NCBI GenBank assembly: GCA_944325445.1
Contig: CALVAG010000004.1
Location: forward strand, 116,649-180,648
DNA: 64,000 bases
Direction of reading: 5' to 3'
Source: an uncultured Bacteroidales bacterium
GTDB lineage: Bacteria > Bacteroidota > Bacteroidia > Bacteroidales > UBA932
Shown: positions 8,794-18,571 of the stretch, piece after piece
How positions within the stretch are numbered: position 1 is the stretch's first letter
How the letters are laid out: each line of letters opens with the position of its first letter
The notes under the pieces: model-generated
What the model was told of the DNA's origin: nothing
Database searches by the model: none
Seen by the model: the letters and a program-made list of their open reading frames with translations, nothing else
Made by a program: the position numbers and the translations under genes

Positions 8794-10280
8794 AGAGTCC
8801 ACTCCGCACCCTCTTTGGTGTCTTTTACTGTGATTCCTATCTCCTTAAGCCGGTCTCTTATGAAGTCCGATTTTGCCCAGTCCTTTTCGGCCTTGGCTTT
8901 TGCCCTCTCTTGAAGAACCATCTCCATAAGCCCGTCTATGACTCCTTTTTCCCCTGCGGAATCGGAATAGTTTTCATCGATTATGCCGAGGATATCTGTA
9001 AGAACGGTTGTAAAGAGTTCATCGAGAAGATTCTTATCCTTTTCCGTAATGCCCTTCTTACCCTCTTTTACGGTATTTATGAGTCTGACTGCCTCAAACA
9101 GATAAGACAATGCGACCGGAGTGTTCAAATCATCGCATAAAGCGGTGTAGATATTTTCCTTAAGCTCTTTGAGTTCGTCTGAAACGTCAGTGCCGGGAGC
9201 TTCGGTTTTCAGATGTTTGAGATCAGATGCGGCCTGAAGCATCCTTTTCATGCCCTTTTCTGCGGCCTGCAGAGCCTCGTTGCTGAAATCCAATGTACTT
9301 CTGTAGTGAGCCTGCAAGATGAAAAACCTTATTGTCATCGGAGAATAGGCCTGCTCGAGAAGTTTGTTGGTGCCGTTGAAAAGTTCGTCGAGAGTGATGA
9401 AATTCCCCAGCGACTTTCCCATCTTCTGCCCGTTTATGGTAATCATGTTGTTGTGCATCCAGTAGCGTACTCCTCCCTTGCCGCGCGATGCAGTATTCTG
9501 CGCAAGTTCGCACTCATGATGCGGAAACATCAGGTCCATTCCTCCTCCATGTATGTCGAACTCCTCTCCAAGGTATTTTTCGCTCATGGCAGAACACTCC
9601 AGGTGCCATCCTGGAAAACCCTCGCTCCATGGCGAAGGCCATTTCATGATGTGCTCTTTGGATGCCTTTTTCCAAAGGGCGAAATCGAAAGGCGAGTGTT
9701 TGTCCTCCTGCCCGTCCAAAGCCCTGGTGTTTGAGAGCGTGTCATCCAGATTCCTGCCGGAAAGCGCACCGTAATGGTGCTTTCTGTTATAGGTTTCCAC
9801 ATCGAAATAGACGGAGCCGTTGCTTATATATGCAAAACCTGCATCGAGGATTTTCTGTACAAGCGCAATCTGTTCTATGATATGGCCACTGGCCCGTGGC
9901 TCGATGCTCGGCGGACAGGTATTGAGCCTGCGCATTGCATCGTGGAACCTGATTGTATAGGTCTGGACAATCTCCATGGGCTCCAACTGTTCTATTCTGG
10001 CCTTCTTCTCGATTTTGTCTTCTCCATTGTCTGAATCGTGCTCGAGATGTCCTACATCTGTGATATTCCTTACATAACGCACCTTGTATCCCAAATGTCT
10101 GAACAGACGTACCAGAACATCGAATGTTACGGCAGGGCGTGCATGCCCGAGGTGTGCATCGCCGTAGACTGTGGGCCCGCATACATATAATCCTACCATT
10201 GAGGGTGTTACGGGTTCGAATAATTCCTTTTTGCGTGAAAGCGTATTGTAAATGAATATCTCTCTGCTCATTGCGGACAA
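8790..10280 (-). CDS. cysS: Cysteinyl-tRNA synthetase
   Basis: A class I aminoacyl-tRNA synthetase of 496 residues that charges tRNA-Cys. The HIGH signature appears as [12 protein letters not shown] after CGPTVYG, and KMSKS as [11 protein letters not shown]. Zinc-site residues are present in [15 protein letters not shown] and HHECELAQ. Translation may begin at MSAMSREIF (10280) or at the inner MSREIF (10271); the second matches the usual N-terminus. ssb lies 17 bases upstream and a small exported protein is coupled downstream. Confidence 0.97.
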   Translation of the reverse strand: MSAMSREIFIYNTLSRKKELFEPVTPSMVGLYVCGPTVYGDAHLGHARPAVTFDVLVRLFRHLGYKVRYVRNITDVGHLEHDSDNGEDKIEKKARIEQLEPMEIVQTYTIRFHDAMRRLNTCPPSIEPRASGHIIEQIALVQKILDAGFAYISNGSVYFDVETYNRKHHYGALSGRNLDDTLSNTRALDGQEDKHSPFDFALWKKASKEHIMKWPSPWSEGFPGWHLECSAMSEKYLGEEFDIHGGGMDLMFPHHECELAQNTASRGKGGVRYWMHNNMITINGQKMGKSLGNFITLDELFNGTNKLLEQAYSPMTIRFFILQAHYRSTLDFSNEALQAAEKGMKRMLQAASDLKHLKTEAPGTDVSDELKELKENIYTALCDDLNTPVALSYLFEAVRLINTVKEGKKGITEKDKNLLDELFTTVLTDILGIIDENYSDSAGEKGVIDGLMEMVLQERAKAKAEKDWAKSDFIRDRLKEIGITVKDTKEGAEWTL

Positions 10281-10297
10281 AATTTCCGCAAATTTAA

Positions 10298-10645
10298 TTA
10301 ATTATTGGGAATCTCGCTAAGGGGGACTACAATTTTAAGAGCCAGAATTTCGGTTATATTCCTCTCCTCCCCTGACGGATTCGTATACTTTCCATAACGG
10401 AGTTTCCCGGTGACCTCCACGAACATCCCCTTTTTTATCGCATTGAAATCCGGCATATATTTGCTCGACCATGCTACGATGTTGTGCCACACCGTCTCTT
10501 CTTTCCACTCCCCCTCCCTGTTTTTGTAGTTCTCGTGCGTGGCGAGCGAAAAGCGGACGACCGTGGCCCCGCCCTCCAACTTTACGATTTTGGGTTCCTG
10601 CCCTACATTTCCCTTGAGTTCGACTTTGTTTAAAGATTTTTCCAT
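10298..10645 (-). CDS. ssb: Single-stranded DNA-binding protein, short form
   Basis: A 115-residue OB-fold protein beginning [20 protein letters not shown], with [14 protein letters not shown] and WHNIVAWSS typical of SSB. It stops at [11 protein letters not shown] and lacks both the flexible linker and the acidic DDDIPF-like tip that recruits partner proteins in housekeeping SSBs. It may therefore be an accessory SSB, with the main copy elsewhere. It sits directly upstream of cysS. Two 9-base direct repeats lie upstream at 10716-10734. Confidence 0.9.
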   Translation of the reverse strand: MEKSLNKVELKGNVGQEPKIVKLEGGATVVRFSLATHENYKNREGEWKEETVWHNIVAWSSKYMPDFNAIKKGMFVEVTGKLRYGKYTNPSGEERNITEILALKIVVPLSEIPNN

Positions 10646-10715
10646 ATCCCTTTATTTTGTAACAGTTATATGTTGCAAATAAAGGTGAATAATCTTATAT
10701 GACACGATACTTAAA

Positions 10716-10735
10716 CGTTTATAATCGTTTATAAC
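10716..10735. repeat. Direct repeat upstream of ssb
   Basis: CGTTTATAA occurs twice with a 10-base period (10716-10724 and 10726-10734), one turn of the helix. The site lies between the convergent-facing ends of ssb's upstream region and the Ntn hydrolase stop. It could be a binding site for a regulator of ssb, but nothing proves this. Confidence 0.35.
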
Positions 10736-10737
10736 AA

Positions 10738-11979
10738 TTATTGTATCAATGGTGCGTAGGTACTTGTTATCAAATCTTCGATTTTAGCGTAAAATTCATC
10801 GAACTCTTTTTTAGAGTAGCGTTTGCCGTAATTCGTGTGTAGGAAATCTTCTTCCTCCTCGATGATTTTATTTTCGAGAGGCTCCAGAACCTGGATGAAC
10901 CCGGTTTTGCTGTTGTTGTATAATTGTTTGAAATCGAGATATTTCTCTCCATTTCCGCGTTTTATCGGGAAAACTTTCTCTTTTAATGCGAGGGAGAGGT
11001 TGCACATCATGGCATTATTTTGAATTTCAGGATTTTTTATCATGAATGCAGGTTGGTTTTCTCCTGCCTTTATGAAGAGCGGAACGGCAACGGATGTGGG
11101 GGGATAGCCAAGGATGGCCCACATTACGGTTTCAACGGGGTTCTCACCGTTTTTCACACCATGGAATACAATCGCGGAAGTCGATGATTTGCGCGGTATA
11201 AAATCCTGGTCTATAAAAAAACCGTTTCCCGATACAGTTGAAATATCATCTCTCAAATCTATTCCCAACATTGAGTGGTAAAAGGAGCGGGAGAGAGAAG
11301 AGAATATCCATTTGGGGGTAATCTCTCCTGCTTTGGATATTCTGTTTTTTATGATCAGGTCCGCAGTGGTATATCTTATATAGCCCATACCGTCGTCAGG
11401 CCTTCCGGTGTAAGAGAAATTTGTATATACAAGATATCCCTGAGGGGCGACCTTGGGGTCGTTTACGTCGATTTTTCTCCAGCCCTTTTCGTTTACCTCA
11501 TAATAGGCGGCTCCCCCTTCGGCATCGATGACTCCGTAATTGCTTTCACCGCTGAGCGGCCTGGCGAGTGTGTCAAGCATGGTTTCAAAATCTTTCAGAT
11601 TCTTGCATATGGAGAGTGCCTTGTACATCATCCTTCCTGCGCTTCTTGCGCGGGATGCCAGCGTGTCATCTTCGCTCAAATTGTAGGAGGCGGTATTCAT
11701 AATGCAGAATCCTGCCTCATTGTTACCTGCCCATGCCCTTTGGGCATCGTCTGCATAATATGAGTTTACCAGTGCAAGAAAAGAGTATTTTTCACCGTTG
11801 AAAAACTGGATTCTGTTGTTTACTTCATCGGTATCGCGATGTTTCCACATAAGCGGTCTTCCATCGGGTGTCAATCCTCCGGTGATGATTGCAGATGTGC
11901 AGGCATATAGCGGGCCTGCAAATTGTGATGCCGACAGTATCAGCAGCAGCGCTAAAGCTATTTGACGGATTCTGTTCAT
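10738..11979 (-). CDS. Secreted Ntn-type linear amide C-N hydrolase (C45/choloylglycine-like)
   Basis: The start MNRIRQIALALLLILSASQF at 11979 gives a clean signal peptide ending LYA. The next residue is the predicted N-terminal nucleophile Cys (CTSAIITGGLTPDGR), so signal removal would create the active enzyme. MWKHRDTD and WAGNNEAGFCIMNTASYN match the acyltransferase/penicillin acylase-like layout. Such enzymes cleave linear amides such as conjugated bile acids, penicillins or acyl-amino acids; the substrate is not evident. It is divergent from the ECF sigma gene and shares a 93-base intergenic region with it. Confidence 0.82.
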   Translation of the reverse strand: MNRIRQIALALLLILSASQFAGPLYACTSAIITGGLTPDGRPLMWKHRDTDEVNNRIQFFNGEKYSFLALVNSYYADDAQRAWAGNNEAGFCIMNTASYNLSEDDTLASRARSAGRMMYKALSICKNLKDFETMLDTLARPLSGESNYGVIDAEGGAAYYEVNEKGWRKIDVNDPKVAPQGYLVYTNFSYTGRPDDGMGYIRYTTADLIIKNRISKAGEITPKWIFSSLSRSFYHSMLGIDLRDDISTVSGNGFFIDQDFIPRKSSTSAIVFHGVKNGENPVETVMWAILGYPPTSVAVPLFIKAGENQPAFMIKNPEIQNNAMMCNLSLALKEKVFPIKRGNGEKYLDFKQLYNNSKTGFIQVLEPLENKIIEEEEDFLHTNYGKRYSKKEFDEFYAKIEDLITSTYAPLIQ

Positions 11980-12049
11980 AATAGAAAATTTTACAAAGTT
12001 CAGGTCTCCTTTTAATAACACTTATGTGAGCATTTATCCTAAAAAATTT

Positions 12050-12057
12050 TAAATTTG
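12050..12057 (+). promoter_or_regulatory. -7 box for the ECF sigma gene
   Basis: TAAATTTG matches TAnnTTTG exactly, 15 bases before the first ATG of the sigma gene. No good TTTG is seen at -33. Confidence 0.45.
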
Positions 12058-12072
12058 TGAAAGAGCGGAGCA

Positions 12073-12654
12073 ATGATGAATAAAAGGGATCTTTTTGTAG
12101 AATTGTTCAGAATAGGGGAGGAAAGGGCATTTGAACTCTTTTTCCTTATGGAGTTCAATAATGTCGTCTATTTCCTTACCTCTTACGTAAAAGATGAATC
12201 CGCAGCCAAGGATATCGCGCAGGAATCGTTCATAGCCATGTGGCACAAACGTAAGGGGCTGAGATACGATTGCAACATAAGGGGTTATATTTATACCATA
12301 GCCCGCAATAAGGCCCTGAACTTTATCAGAGACAATAAACTGAATAAACCTTCCGACAAACGGAAAGAGTATATGCTGGACTATTATGCCCTGCTGCACG
12401 AGTCGGTCACAAGCGAAATCGACGCATTGACCCTTGAAAAATTAATAGGAAAGACTTACAGCGACCTTCCTGAGAGAATGAAAAAACTCTTTTATATGAA
12501 CAGGGAATTGGGCCTGACATATAGGGAAATTGCGGAAAAGGAGAAAATTCCGGTAAAGGCTGTCGAGTATCAGATTAGAAAAGTGCTGAATATTTTCAGA
12601 AGCAGATTGCGTCATTTTATTCCCATATTGATAATTCTGTGTCATATTTTTTAG
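12073..12654 (+). CDS. ECF-type RNA polymerase sigma factor
   Basis: A 193-residue ECF sigma-70 protein. The region 2 core includes VKDESAAKDIAQESFIAMWHKR and GYIYTIARNKALNFIR. Region 4 includes LPERMKKLFYMNRELGLTYREIAEKEKIPVKAVEYQ. The double ATG gives two possible starts three bases apart. It is followed by a FecR-like anti-sigma gene and then susC and susD, the classic Bacteroidetes trans-envelope signalling arrangement. It should direct transcription of the transporter genes when the SusC-like receptor signals. Confidence 0.93.
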   Translation: MMNKRDLFVELFRIGEERAFELFFLMEFNNVVYFLTSYVKDESAAKDIAQESFIAMWHKRKGLRYDCNIRGYIYTIARNKALNFIRDNKLNKPSDKRKEYMLDYYALLHESVTSEIDALTLEKLIGKTYSDLPERMKKLFYMNRELGLTYREIAEKEKIPVKAVEYQIRKVLNIFRSRLRHFIPILIILCHIF

Positions 12655-12702
12655 GATAATTTTTAAAAAAGTGTATTATATACGGACGGACAGTTTTATA
12701 TT

Positions 12703-13680
12703 ATGAAAGAGATAGATGATTTCAGCAATAAAAAGGCTCACGATATTTTCGATACATTGCCGAACAGCGTAGCAAGCGAAAAGGAGTATTACAACTTTTC
12801 AAAATTACGGGAAAAGCAGATGAGGAGAGAGGGCGGTAAAAGGATTTTGCGGGCTGCGGTAAACATAGCGGCCGTTCTTTTCATCCCTCTTGCCCTCTTT
12901 ACATTAGTCCAGTTAGAGAGGAACAGGGAGTTAGAATACAAGACGGAGCAGCTGGCGGTAAATAATATTCCGGTGAAAATGGCCGATTCGGCCTATTTCG
13001 GACAGAGCGGAAGCGAGTGGCAGGAGTATGTCGTAAATCCGGGAGTCAAGGGGAAGATTGTCCTGCCCGACGGGTCGGAAGTATGGTTGAACAGCAAAAG
13101 TTCATTGAAGGTCCCTGCCATATTCGACTCTTTGGAACGGCGTGTCCGGCTTAACGGAGAGGCCTATTTCAAGGTAAACCGGCAGAAAAACTGGCCCATG
13201 ATTGTCGAAACGGGTAAGAATGTTTTTGTAAAGGTTACCGGAACGGAGTTTAACATGAAAGCCTACGGAGATGACAATTCAGTTAAATTAACCCTTATCG
13301 ACGGGGCCGTAGAACTTATTTCCGAAAGGGACGGGAATATAAGGAGAGTTAAGATGAAGCCTGCGGAGGAGATGGTCGTATATGACGGAGAGGCCCCCAT
13401 GCCGGATCTTAAAAAGGAGGTGCCGGAAGAGGAGCTGGACAACAGTTTCGCATGGAAAGACGGTTATCTTATTTTCAACAACACTCCGATGGATGATGTG
13501 ATAAAAATTCTGGAACGATGGTACGGCGTCACATTCAATCCGGTAAATGAAGTGATAGGCAATTATCGTTTTACCGCACGTTTCAAGACGGAATCCATTA
13601 CGAGGGTCTTGGATTTGTTGAGCATCTCTTCAAATATCAAATACGGGATAAATGAAAATATCATAACACTTCACAAGTAA
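12703..13680 (+). CDS. FecR-type anti-sigma factor
   Basis: A 325-residue inner-membrane protein. A short cytoplasmic N-terminus (about 1-45) precedes a transmembrane helix (AAVNIAAVLFIPLALFTLV). The periplasmic FecR domain (about 105-210) has VNPGVKGKIVLPDGSEVWLN, LNGEAYFKVNR and VTGTEFNMKAYGD. A C-terminal DUF4974-like region contains FNNTPMDDVIKILERWYGV. It would hold the neighbouring sigma factor and receive a signal from the STN domain of the SusC protein next door. Confidence 0.93.
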   Translation: MKEIDDFSNKKAHDIFDTLPNSVASEKEYYNFSKLREKQMRREGGKRILRAAVNIAAVLFIPLALFTLVQLERNRELEYKTEQLAVNNIPVKMADSAYFGQSGSEWQEYVVNPGVKGKIVLPDGSEVWLNSKSSLKVPAIFDSLERRVRLNGEAYFKVNRQKNWPMIVETGKNVFVKVTGTEFNMKAYGDDNSVKLTLIDGAVELISERDGNIRRVKMKPAEEMVVYDGEAPMPDLKKEVPEEELDNSFAWKDGYLIFNNTPMDDVIKILERWYGVTFNPVNEVIGNYRFTARFKTESITRVLDLLSISSNIKYGINENIITLHK

Positions 13681-13776
13681 TATTTTCTCATATCGTGTAA
13701 GTAAAAAATTTAGGGACATCAGGGCTTTACGTGTATTTGTAATGTAGGTTATCTATTTTACCAAATCAGTAGAGCT

Positions 13777-16700
13777 ATGAAAAAACTTAAATTCACCTTC
13801 AAAACCAGACTCCTTGTATTGGGGATGTTTCTGTTTTTCTTATTCCCGACGGGAATATTCGCACAACAGCAGATATCCCTTCAGGTGTCGCAGGAGAAAA
13901 TTTCCGATGTTCTTGAAAAGATACAGCGGCAGACTTCTTACAGTTTTATTTATAACAATACCCTTATCGATGTAGATAAGCCGGTGTCGTTGTCCCTCGA
14001 GAATGCCTCTATTTCCGATGCTTTGGACAGGCTGTTCGAAAAGACCGATATCGGCTATAAAATCGTAGATTTTCAAATCACTCTTTTCCCTAAGGAATTC
14101 GGGAATGCGATAATGAGCGGAGAAATAGTAGATAATGACAATCTCCCCCTGGCCGGCGTTACAATTCAAAACCTGAGGACGAAGGAGGTGGCGTTTTCTG
14201 ATATGGACGGAAACTATGCCATCGAAGCCGAAGAGGGGGATGATATACTCTTTTCATGTATAGGAATGAAAGACAGGACGGTTAAAGCCGCTCCGGGCAG
14301 AAGTTTCGCCGTTGTCATGGATTCGGACTCGGAACTGCTGGATGAACTGATAGTGGTCGGATATGGCTCTGCAAAGAAAATAAGTTCCATAGTCGGCGCG
14401 GCGACCACCGTGAAAAAGGAGATATTCCAGGGTATTCCGGCTGCAAGTTCCGGAGATGCGCTTCAGGGGCAGGTGGCAGGATTGCAGGTGTTCAGCAGCA
14501 CAGGCGAGCCCGGAAGCGATGTTACGATGCGCCTGAGAGGTGTCAATTCAATCAATGCCTCGAACACCCCGTTGTTCATATTGGACGGGGCTCCCGTAGA
14601 TGTAGCCATATTTACCTCCTTGAACCCTAACGACATAGAAAACATAACGGTTCTCAAGGATGCCTCTTCGGCCGCAATTTACGGTTCAAGAGCGGCCAAC
14701 GGCGTAATCTATATTACCACCAAGAAAGGCCAGAGCGAGAAAACCACCGTTACCGTCAATGCTTCCTATGGCTTTTCGAATATAGCAAATTACGGTTTCG
14801 ATCTGATGAACTCCGAGGAGTGGTTCGCATTCAGGGAACTTACAAATCCCGCATTGCTGGAAAATGCGCAGTTTCAGGAGATGAAGAATTTCAGGCTTAA
14901 AAACGACATAACGTTCGATTGGCTGAAATGGATTATCAGGGAAAACGCTCCTACATGGAAAGCTGATCTTTCCATATCGGGCCGGACCGAGAAACTGGAT
15001 TATTATATCTCTCTCGGCACGTTCGACCAGCAGGGAAACGAGTACTATTCCTATCTGACAAGATATAATCTGCGTTCCAACATGAACGTGAAAGTCACCG
15101 ACTGGCTGAAAATGGGAACGAATATCACCCTCTCTTACCAGCAGCAATCGGAAGCGGGATACTCTACGACAAGTACCGGATATTACAATCCTATGAATAT
15201 CGCCTCATGGTGTCTGCCGTATGCCGTCCCTTACGAGATATTGACAGACGACAACGGTAATTTCATAGGTTACGGGGAGGAGCTGGATTACATATCGGAT
15301 ATCGGAATGTGGAACTATTTCCACCGGATGGATGCCCAGCCGTCGTACAATAATACCGCGCGCATGAATGTAAACATATATGAAGAGATAACCCCTATAG
15401 AAGGCCTGACATTACGTGCAGTGCAGGCGGTAGATGCAATGGACTACAGGTACACCGGAAAGGTATTGCCGAACGACATGGGCCTTACGACGCTTACCGA
15501 AGAGCGTTTCAGGAGATTCTACAGGATTACCTCTACCAATACGGCGGAATACAAGTTCATGCTTGGAGAGAAAAACCACTTTAATATCCTGGGCGGACAT
15601 GAATCTATCATAACCCAGGACAAATCATTCGGAGCCTCTTCTCAAGGGCAGAGCGACATAAGAATGACAACGGTCGCCCAGGGAACCACTGCCGATATGC
15701 CTACATATTCATTCTCCGCGACTTCTCAAAATTCCTTCTTTGTAAGGCTGTCGTATGATTATGACAACAAATATTATCTGGACGGAACATTCAGAACTGA
15801 CGGTTCTTCGCTTTTCGGAGAAAATAACAAGTATGCCAATTTCTATTCGGTAGGGGCGATGTGGAACATCAAGGCGGAGCCTTTTATGCAGAGTGCCACA
15901 TGGCTCGACAACCTTCAGTTGAAACTCTCATACGGTACGATGGGTAATTCCGGAATAGATAACTATCTGGCGTACGGACTTACCAATTCAGGATTGATAT
16001 ATGACGGAATGGTAAGCTGGTATTTAGGCTCCCTGAGCAATCAGGACCTGACATGGGAGACATTGGAAAACCTGAATGTGGGTGTCAATGCCACTTTCTT
16101 CAGGAAATTGTCGGTAAATGTAGAGTTCTACAATAAAATGACAAAAAACATGCTTATGTATATCCCCTACTCATTCCAGACAGGATTTGCAGGAGGATGG
16201 GGAAATATAGGCAATATGAGGAACAGAGGCGTCGATCTGGAGATAAAATATGATATTATCAACAAGAATGATCTCTTCCTGGGAGTTTCGTTGAACATGA
16301 ACTATAATAAAAATGAAATTACGGAGCTGTTCGGCGGAAGGAGTGAGTTCGTAGACGGAAGGACGGGTATAAAATATGAGGTCGGCAAACCGTATGGCGA
16401 ATTCTACTATGTCAAATATGCGGGAGTCGATCCTGCAACCGGCAAGCAGCTCTGGTACGATAAGGATGGCAACATTACCGACGAATATTCGGAAAGCGAT
16501 GCGCAGTTCCTCGGGAAGCAGAGGTTCGCTCCGTGGTCCGGAGGATTGAATATCAATTTCGGCTGGAAAAACATAACGCTTAATGCCACATTCTCCGGCG
16601 TGTTCGGAAAATATATAGAGAATTACGGAAGATACTTCATAGAGAACGACTCTTTTGCCGATGAGTCCAATATGAGTGTCAGAATGAAGAATATATGGAC

Positions 16701-16998
16701 AACTCCCGGACAGATAACCGATATCCCCAGGGCAGGCGAGGCTATAAGGCACGATTCGAGATGGATAGACAATGCTTCATTCGTAAGGCTTAAAAATGTG
16801 CAGATCGGGTATTCGCTTCCGAGCCATATTATTCAGAAAAGCAGGATTCTCAGCGGGCTGAAAATTTATGCTACCGGCAGAAACCTGCTGACTTTTACCA
16901 AATACGACGGAATCGACCCTGAGGTAGACGATTCAATCTCTTCCGGAAATTATCCGAATTCCAAACAGATTGTATTCGGCCTGGAGGTTACATTTTAA
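13777..16998 (+). CDS. SusC/RagA-type TonB-dependent transporter with STN domain
   Basis: A 1073-residue outer-membrane transporter. In order it has a signal peptide ending IFAQ, an STN signalling domain (about 35-88, with VSLSLENASISDALDRLF), a carboxypeptidase-like beta-sandwich (about 110-190), a TonB-box-like segment (ELIVVGYG), a plug (GDALQGQVAGLQV, MRLRGVNSINASNTPLFILDG, YGSRAANGVIYITTKKG) and a beta-barrel ending in F. The STN domain fits the adjacent FecR/ECF pair. The substrate is unknown: the locus has no glycosidase, sulfatase or peptidase next to it. A separate promoter may lie in the 96-base gap before it. Confidence 0.95.
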   Translation: MKKLKFTFKTRLLVLGMFLFFLFPTGIFAQQQISLQVSQEKISDVLEKIQRQTSYSFIYNNTLIDVDKPVSLSLENASISDALDRLFEKTDIGYKIVDFQITLFPKEFGNAIMSGEIVDNDNLPLAGVTIQNLRTKEVAFSDMDGNYAIEAEEGDDILFSCIGMKDRTVKAAPGRSFAVVMDSDSELLDELIVVGYGSAKKISSIVGAATTVKKEIFQGIPAASSGDALQGQVAGLQVFSSTGEPGSDVTMRLRGVNSINASNTPLFILDGAPVDVAIFTSLNPNDIENITVLKDASSAAIYGSRAANGVIYITTKKGQSEKTTVTVNASYGFSNIANYGFDLMNSEEWFAFRELTNPALLENAQFQEMKNFRLKNDITFDWLKWIIRENAPTWKADLSISGRTEKLDYYISLGTFDQQGNEYYSYLTRYNLRSNMNVKVTDWLKMGTNITLSYQQQSEAGYSTTSTGYYNPMNIASWCLPYAVPYEILTDDNGNFIGYGEELDYISDIGMWNYFHRMDAQPSYNNTARMNVNIYEEITPIEGLTLRAVQAVDAMDYRYTGKVLPNDMGLTTLTEERFRRFYRITSTNTAEYKFMLGEKNHFNILGGHESIITQDKSFGASSQGQSDIRMTTVAQGTTADMPTYSFSATSQNSFFVRLSYDYDNKYYLDGTFRTDGSSLFGENNKYANFYSVGAMWNIKAEPFMQSATWLDNLQLKLSYGTMGNSGIDNYLAYGLTNSGLIYDGMVSWYLGSLSNQDLTWETLENLNVGVNATFFRKLSVNVEFYNKMTKNMLMYIPYSFQTGFAGGWGNIGNMRNRGVDLEIKYDIINKNDLFLGVSLNMNYNKNEITELFGGRSEFVDGRTGIKYEVGKPYGEFYYVKYAGVDPATGKQLWYDKDGNITDEYSESDAQFLGKQRFAPWSGGLNINFGWKNITLNATFSGVFGKYIENYGRYFIENDSFADESNMSVRMKNIWTTPGQITDIPRAGEAIRHDSRWIDNASFVRLKNVQIGYSLPSHIIQKSRILSGLKIYATGRNLLTFTKYDGIDPEVDDSISSGNYPNSKQIVFGLEVTF

Positions 16999-17019
16999 TT
17001 AACAGTAAATCCTAATTCT

Positions 17020-18549
17020 ATGAAAAAGTTTTTATTTTTGATAATATCTGCGGTTTTGGTCGTTTCATGTGACTTGACCAAAATGCCGGATGGCTCCATA
17101 AGCACGGAAAACGCATTGACCTCCGTCGATGATGTGCTGAAATTCAGAGCCGATATCTATCTGTCTCTCCGGGACGGATTGTGTTCCGAATATCCTATCT
17201 ATATTCCTGAACTTATGACGGATTCGTTCCATGCATCCATAACTTTCGGAAACAGGAACGGCGAGTATTACAAATGGGAGATAACCTCGATCTTCGGTTA
17301 CGTGGAGAGCCTTTGGCAAAGATCGTATTATAACGTCACTCTGGCCAATTTCCTGGAGCAGGGGATAGCGGAACTTCTGGCAAACAATCCGGACATGACG
17401 GGTTCGGAAAAGAGCCAGCTCGACGTTGTCCTCGGTGAAGCGGCATTTTTAAAGGCATACTCGATGTATTTTGCCTCCCAGTTATATTGCGGCAACTATA
17501 ATGCTGCGGATGCGGCTAATACCATGGGCCTCATGCTTCTCGACGGGCCTGTAGAGAATCCCAGCGATATAGCGGCGTATGTGGGAAGATCCTCTTTGGA
17601 AGAGACATATGACTATATCGAAAAATATATAGGTATCGCGGAGGAGAAACTTGCGGCTGTAGGGCCCCAGGTCGGCTCCATATATCTTACATCAGATGCG
17701 GTAAAGGCTCTCAAGGCCCGTGTGGCCCTGACAAAAGGGGACTATTCTACTGCAATAGCCGCATCTACCTCATTGGTCGATTCAGGGACATATCCTCTCA
17801 TAGATAATGAAGCTGATTTCGACAGATTATGGACAAATGACAGCGGGGAGGAGTGTATCGTACAATTCTGGGCAGGATTCAGCGAAGGTTCGCTTCCGGG
17901 CTCCAATGATTATGATTATATAGGCTATAATTCGAGCGGGATATACAGCCCGAATTATATTCCCGAGAAATGGATAGTGGATGCCTATGACGCGAATGAT
18001 ATAAGATTCAGTACGTGGTTCAAGGAGAGAGAGGTCACTTTCGGCTCGATAGCGGGCAATGTATATCTGTTCTACAAGTTCCCCGGCAATCCCGAATTGA
18101 GAAGTCCGGAGGCCAATTCGAATTATATAAATAAAATCAAGCCTTTCCGTATTGCGGAACAATATCTGATAGCAGCAGAGGCATTTGCCATGCGCGGTTC
18201 CGGAGATGATGAAACCAATGCCTGCAAATATCTGAATGCCTTACGGTCAAAGAGAATTCCCGGATATGCCGAAACGACGTACAGCGGCGACAAACTGGTT
18301 GAAGAAATAAGGGAGGAGCGCGTAAAGGAGCTGTTCGGAGAGGGATTCAGATTTGCAGACCTCAAAAGGTGGAACAAAGGTTTTTCACGCTCTGAGGCCC
18401 AGGATGACCAGATAATATCGAATGCCGGTGGAACGAACACCGAATTCCTGTCGATCGCTGCAGACAGTTACCAGTGGCTGTGGCCTATCCCCCAATCTGA
18501 AATCGATGCCAATCCGCAGATTAGAGACGAACAGAATCCCGGTTATTAA
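17020..18549 (+). CDS. SusD/RagB-family surface lipoprotein
   Basis: A 509-residue lipoprotein (lipobox VVSC, Cys about residue 17). The N-terminal helical repeats contain LGEAAFLKAYSMYFASQLY. The C-terminal RagB/SusD region contains KPFRIAEQYLIAAEAFAMRG, YLNALRSKRIPG and EEIREERVKELFGEGFRFADLKRW. It ends WLWPIPQSEIDANPQI, as is standard. It caps the SusC barrel and captures substrate. It starts 21 bases after susC. Confidence 0.95.
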   Translation: MKKFLFLIISAVLVVSCDLTKMPDGSISTENALTSVDDVLKFRADIYLSLRDGLCSEYPIYIPELMTDSFHASITFGNRNGEYYKWEITSIFGYVESLWQRSYYNVTLANFLEQGIAELLANNPDMTGSEKSQLDVVLGEAAFLKAYSMYFASQLYCGNYNAADAANTMGLMLLDGPVENPSDIAAYVGRSSLEETYDYIEKYIGIAEEKLAAVGPQVGSIYLTSDAVKALKARVALTKGDYSTAIAASTSLVDSGTYPLIDNEADFDRLWTNDSGEECIVQFWAGFSEGSLPGSNDYDYIGYNSSGIYSPNYIPEKWIVDAYDANDIRFSTWFKEREVTFGSIAGNVYLFYKFPGNPELRSPEANSNYINKIKPFRIAEQYLIAAEAFAMRGSGDDETNACKYLNALRSKRIPGYAETTYSGDKLVEEIREERVKELFGEGFRFADLKRWNKGFSRSEAQDDQIISNAGGTNTEFLSIAADSYQWLWPIPQSEIDANPQIRDEQNPGY

Positions 18550-18571
18550 TCTCACTTAAAACGATGAAAAT

